A stretch of 64,000 nucleotides of DNA from Brachynemurus nebulosus. Its lineage: Eukaryota; Arthropoda; Insecta; Neuroptera; Myrmeleontidae. Where the stretch lies: NCBI GenBank assembly GCA_035578155.1, contig JAPWDM010000017.1, positions 706,001 to 770,000 of the forward strand, read 5' to 3'. This document shows positions 57,335 through 64,000 of this stretch, in pieces. The first letter of the stretch is position 1. Each line of letters starts with the position of its first letter. A model generated the notes under the pieces. The model did not search any database and was not told the DNA's origin. It saw nothing but the letters and a program-made list of their open reading frames with translations. The position numbers and the translations under genes are program-made.

Positions 57335-59110
57335 TGGGATTCACGTATCAGCTAGCATTATAAATAGTTGTTTTATTATTGCGGTGTATATTGTTGTATT
57401 ATAAATTAATATTTTAGTATTTGCAATTACATAACTTTTATTTGTTTTTTCAATCGGTCCCAGTTATTTATCAAGTGTAACATACTTTAATTCTTTCATA
57501 TTATAAAAGAGTCTTTTCTTTTTGCTATTTCGTTTCTTACACCACGCATTGCGTGGTGTAAAATAACATGGCGACTCAATCAGGGGGGCGGCCCCCTGAT
57601 ATCCAGAATCCAGTAACAAGTATGCTAATGGCCGTTGCGGAAAATATGGAATTGGACCCTCAACAATTTAGGAACAAAAGGAATAATGAAAGAGAAGAAA
57701 AAACTCCCATTCAAAGCGCCAGTGCGAAGGTATTTCAATATACAATTCACAAGATAATTCAACTGAAATAACAGGTAACAACAGTTCTCAATTGCATAAT
57801 GTTAATCCTGTTGATAATACTGTTGACAACATTGATAGTAATACAAACAACAACCAGTTAAATAATAATATTAACAACACGATTACAAAAAGATATTATT
57901 ATACTGATGATTGCACAGGACCGTATTTCAGTTTCGTTGAAGGTATTCATAACAATATAGGAAAGTTGCATCCTATGGCTATAGGTAAATATATTGACCA
58001 ACATCTACCGTCGCTCGCTGAATCCGTTACGAAAATTGAACGTTCAGGTTTCAATAGAATCAAATTATTCTTCAAAAAACCCCGGTCATGCTAATATGTT
58101 CTCACAGCATAATTCTAACAATTTTAAAATTTACATACCAGAGTTTTCAGTAACTCGAATGGGTCTTGTTCGTGGTGTCGACACTTCCTTAGATGTGGAG
58201 CATTTATTGAAGAATGTTAAGACTAATAAAAAAATACTCTCGATTAAACGTCTCAATCGAAGAGTAAATGACAATAATGAAATTAATTATGTTCCACGTC
58301 AAATTATTGTTATTAAATTCGAAGGCCAAATTCTTCCGGAAGAGGTTATTATACATAGTTATATGTAAAGTCGAACCGTACGTACAAAACGTTACACAAT
58401 GTGCCAATTGTCTACGTTTTGGGCATTCAAAGACTGCATGTAAAGGAAAAACACGTTGTAAAAAATGCGGTGGCGAACAGTCTTTAGAAAACTGTGTGGC
58501 CATATCCCTTACTTGTATACATTGCGATGGAGATCACATATCTTCGAGTAAAGCCTGTCCTGAATTCAATCGGCAAAAAGAAATTAAAAAAATAATAGCC
58601 TTGCAAAATTTATCCTTTAAATGCTTTGTAAAAAAACTACCTTTTCGGATATTGTAAAAAGGCAACCTACTACTAATGTTTACCATAATGCTAATAAAGT
58701 CGATAGTAATCCTGTTGGGCAGACTAGACCTTCCCAGACTAGTCGTAATTTTCAGACAAGAAGTTCACCAAAGTCTTTTACAACTACTACCCAACCACGT
58801 AATACTTCACCATCCCTTCCAGCTACTCAATATTTTAGAGACAACCTACCTTTACAACCCTTTCCCCCAAGCCATACCGACCTCCTTCCATAGAAGAAAT
58901 GGATTCCATTTTAAACAGTTTATGTTCATTTATTACATATGTTATTAAAAACAACGATAATAATGTAGCTCTTAATTCTAATTTTATTGGGGATTCTCTT
59001 GTAAATATACTATCTTCTCCACAAGCTTATATTCATAATAATGGCCCCTCAGTTACGGGTTTTACAATGGAATGCTAGGTCCGTTAAAGCTAATAGAAAT
59101 AGCTTAATTG
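57335..59110 (+). mobile_element. Jockey/I-like non-LTR retrotransposon, 5' part
   Basis: A 5' leader, ORF1 (gag-like) and the first codons of ORF2. Multiple frameshifts in ORF1 mark it as inactive. The continuation is at 63214-64000. Confidence 0.75.
57568..58893 (+). pseudogene. LINE ORF1 (gag-like, CCHC zinc knuckles), frameshifted
   Basis: ATG 57568 follows a short leader. At least three frame changes are needed to follow the protein. Recognisable parts: a middle region (FKIYIPEFSVTRMGLVRGVD) and a CCHC knuckle region (CANCLRFGHSKTACKGKTRC, CKKCGG, CIHCDGDHISSSKACPEF), followed by a Ser/Thr/Pro-rich tail. The knuckles are typical of ORF1 proteins of Jockey/I-type LINEs and bind nucleic acid. 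Confidence 0.75.
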
Positions 59111-59127
59111 GTCGATTCTGTAACTAT
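59041..59127 (+). pseudogene. LINE ORF2, start of the endonuclease domain
   Basis: ATG 59041 gives MAPQLRVLQWNARSVKANRN, the standard opening of an apurinic-type LINE endonuclease (LQWNARS). Similarity ends near 59108, where foreign sequence begins. Confidence 0.7.
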
Positions 59128-59531
59128 TAACAGTCTGTAAAACCTCTGTTAGACTGTTAAATTACAGAATGTTAAAAAATGGTATTCTGTACGCAATTTT
59201 TAACAGAAATGTTAGCTAACATTCTGTTATTTCTCTGTAAACTTTACAGCACTCACAACACTCGCCATAAACTTTACAGAGCTGTTAAACAGGCTAATTA
59301 CTATGGATATTATTAAATATTGATAATTTTGATTTTTGCGTTTTTTATAAATTCAATATTTTGACGTTTTAATTTGTCATTTTTTGAATTATTTGATATC
59401 CGTAATTATGTAATCATGAAGTATTTTTTGTAGTAAGAAGACTGTTGAGGAAATAGTGGTGTTCTTAAATCGGATAGGATGTAATTTCAAATAAAATAAA
59501 TTTATTATGAATTATATTTTTTTTTTATATA
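59111..59531. other. Sequence inserted in LINE ORF2, first part
   Basis: Rich in CTGTAA-ACTTTACAG / AACAG-CTGTTA words between 59145 and 59300, suggesting short inverted repeats. No coding capacity. Confidence 0.4.
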
Positions 59532-60690
59532 GGGTAAAAGCCCCGATTATGGAACACTATTTTTAGGTATTTCATCAAACTTGCTTACAAAAATTAATAA
59601 ATGAATTAAACACCCATTTTTTTTTCTTAATAAGCATGAAACCAAGTTTTTTTAATCCAATGAATATGTTTTTAAGAAAATATAACCCAAAAATTTTGAT
59701 TTATTAATGTTTTGTTTTATAATTTGTTGACATCTATAAAAAAACGGACAGAAAATATTAACACCCTTTAAAAAATCAGCACATTGACACCTAAAAAAGA
59801 ACACGTATGTACGAACATGAGATACATCAGATACATCTTTTGCCATCTTTTCACTCTATGACATAGAGTGACATCTAGTAGTAAATAGAATGTCAAATTA
59901 AAAAATATAGAATGGTTTAAATATTCGATAAAATAAACGACCAAAATCACAGAATATACCAAAATACCACAGAAAAATACTATATTTTGTTTCGCCATCT
60001 ATGTATTTTGGTAAAGTTCTAATCAATTCTAAACCTTCTAAACTAACTTATCAAAATGGCGACAATTTTTCATTATTAATAAAATTTTGCAACTTTAAAT
60101 CAATATTTTTTTATTTATCAATTGACAATACGCTCCAAAATAAAAAAAAATATTAAAAATTTTACGATTTTAAAGCAGTAAGTAAATATTTTAGACTCAA
60201 AAAGAAATTAAAACTATTTATAATATAAATTTTTAGTTATTTTACGTACATGATTTTAGTTAAATACACAGGTTATATGTGTACTCAAAGAAATACACAT
60301 ATATATAAATTACATTTAAACCGAATAAAAAGATGATTTAGCTCTTATAACCTCTTAACTGGACTAATAAAAATTATTTGTATAGTTTTATTGCGCTAAC
60401 TTCGAAAATTAACTGGAAAATGTTGAAATTTATAAGGCATGTGTTTCTATAAATAAGCATTGATCAAACGCAAAAGAGACACATTTAGCAAAAACTGTTT
60501 AATTTATATATGTATTTCTTTAATTAAGTAAAGAAACATTAAATGTGAGATGAATTTAAATTGAAAAACAATCATTCTATTAATAATAATTTTTGTTATC
60601 AGACGTTTCTTTCAGAAATAACTTCATTAAGATATAAATGTCAAAACTGTTTTTCTATTGGATCGCGTTCCACAAACGGGGCTTTTACCC
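59532..60690. mobile_element. TA-flanked MITE with GGGTAAAAGCCCCG ends
   Basis: Left GGGTAAAAGCCCCGATTATG and right CACAAACGGGGCTTTTACCC, flanked by TA at 59530-59531 and 60691-60692. 1159 bp, non-coding, Tc1/mariner type by TSD. Confidence 0.7.
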
Positions 60691-61448
60691 TACAGTGAAT
60701 GTTTTCGGAACAAAATCGCACTGACACAATTTGTCCACATGAAGCGTTTTACCTTTTCTCGACAGTGCTTCAGTTATTTAATGTATTTCATCAAGTATTC
60801 TTATTCATAGTATTGTCAATTCTTATTTTGTTGTCTACGTATTTAATACACAATGCATTGTCTTTTTATAGTGAATAAGCGCTCTTTACTTTGCCTGTTG
60901 TCACAATTTTTTTTTTAAATTTTTACCCATAAAAGTGTCAATAATTTATGAAAAATTTTCCCCAGTGACTTGATGGGCTTGAAGTATTTCTAAAACTATC
61001 GGTATCGATATCTACGGAAAGCTCTGATGTGTGTAAATTAGATATCGAAATTTTAGCATTATAGGTACATATGCTTATTTTACCATTTGACGAGTGGCCT
61101 GAAATATTATACCTTTATAAGGAACTGGTTGTCTAGAGAATTCCCGAATATCTAATTTAGAAATACTTTAACCCATAATCATGATAATTTTACGTGAGTT
61201 TAATATACATGGGTAATACACATAATTTATCTCTCCATTTAACATAAATCGCTAAAAGAGAATTAATTTTTTTCATTTTATATACACAAATCCATGGTAA
61301 TTTAACATAAATAGTTCAACAACAGTAGAATAAATAAAAAGTAATTGGCATCTTAACATAGTGTCTTACCGACATATGAAAATTACAGAACACTTAACTA
61401 CATTCAAAACTTCATAAAACAAGAATTCAATACTATAAAGAAAAAAAA
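60691..61448. other. Sequence between the MITE and family A copy 3
   Basis: No gene or repeat recognised. Confidence 0.35.
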
Positions 61449-63213
<1,765 letters not shown>

Positions 63214-64000
63214 AAAAAAGTTGGGACAATTTTTGCAATACAGTTAATATTAACACATCATCCAAACAAATTTGGCATAAAATTAAAATTATGAAGTTGT
63301 CTTCAACTCCAAATAATAATAATTTTGACATTAATTCTCAATGTATTGAGTCACTGATCAACCGTTTAGCTTCCTCCACAGTAGATAGACCCATAACTAC
63401 TGATGCTGCTGTTAATAACACCAATGATTACCTTCTCAATAAATTCACTTTTAAAGAATTCCAATTAGCTGTTAAGCATAATAGGAATACAAGTCCTGGC
63501 GAGGATGGCATAGTATACCCATTTATCTACATTTACCAGATACGGCCAAAACTAAGCTCGTAAATCTGCTAAACAAAATTTGGCAGTATAATACTTGCAT
63601 TCCCAGTTTTAAAAATATTATTATCTTTCCTTTGCTCAAACCAAATAAAGACCCTAATTTTCCGGAATCATACAGGCCTATCTCCTTAATGTCTTGCATT
63701 TTTAAGACATTGGAGAGAATAGTGAAACTACGATTAGAACATTATATTGAACAAAATAAATTATTACCGTGGTGTCAATTCGGTTTCAGGAAAGGCAGGG
63801 GTGCAGTTGATTCATTATTTCAATTAACATCCGATATTAAGATTTCCTTGGCAAATAAATCATGTACTGTTGCTGTTTTCACAGATCTGGAACAGGCATA
63901 TGATAATGTTTCATTAAACGTACTATTCGACAAGCTTACCGTTTTAGGTATTCCCACTACATTTGCATATTCGTTAATTTCTATGTACAAAAATCGGAAA
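63214..64000 (+). pseudogene. LINE ORF2, reverse transcriptase part, runs off the window
   Basis: Readable from ~63240 (TSSKQIWHKIK). RT signatures: NRNTSPGEDGI, then after a frame change near 63515, KPNKDPNFPESYRPISLMSC, LLPWCQFGFRKGRGAVDSLF and VFTDLEQAYDNVS (motif A). Most of the endonuclease domain is missing between 59110 and here, so sequence was lost as well as gained. Motifs B and C would lie beyond 64000. Confidence 0.85.

Overview
The window is AT-rich invertebrate DNA, most probably from an insect. The main evidence is an intact exuperantia (exu) gene at 12008-13309, which is the only convincing host gene I see. Almost everything else is transposon-derived: two Polinton/Maverick elements, a Penelope-like retroelement, a non-LTR retrotransposon, Helentron-like families with long (TA)n tracts, and several TA-flanked or hAT-type MITEs. 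I saw no tRNA, rRNA or CRISPR array.

1-12 kb holds a Helentron-like element (543-4188) and a partial copy (4620-5686), a small MITE, a pogo-like DNA transposon (6684-8034), a TA-flanked inverted-repeat element (8134-9303) and a hAT-type MITE with an 8-bp target duplication (10283-10983). 11.8-14.4 kb is exu, with a probable 5'UTR intron. 14.4-23 kb is more MITEs, foldbacks and Helentron-like pieces.

From 22988 to 57334 there is one nested structure. A second copy of the pogo-like element was opened by a Helentron-like element, which was itself opened by Polinton 1 (23577-34899). The same pogo copy was also hit by a second Helentron-like family (37785-39594), a foldback MITE (39609-39977) and Polinton 2 (40352-57170). 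The intact pogo copy at 6684-8034 acts as an empty-site reference for these insertions.

Polinton 1 has lost its left end. It keeps a truncated capsid gene, an adenain-like protease, a phospholipase-A2 virion protein, a packaging ATPase, three structural or unknown genes, an integrase with a chromodomain-like tail and a protein-primed DNA polymerase. Several of these carry frameshifts or stops. Polinton 2 has both ~1 kb terminal inverted repeats and a perfect 6-bp TSD (TACAAC). It carries a DNA polymerase of a different lineage that appears to be spliced. The intron is occupied by a 5.17 kb palindromic Penelope insertion. Polinton 2 has no recognisable integrase, capsid, protease or ATPase gene.

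From 57335 to the end there is a decayed Jockey/I-like LINE. Its ORF2 is interrupted by a TA-flanked MITE and a Helentron-like element, and it resumes at about 63214 and runs off the window.

The most novel-looking points are: a candidate -1 frameshift site joining the PLA2 and protease genes of Polinton 1; an array of about two dozen TGACTCA sites between divergent TATA boxes in Polinton 2; the spliced polymerase with its Penelope palindrome; and the readable insertion history.
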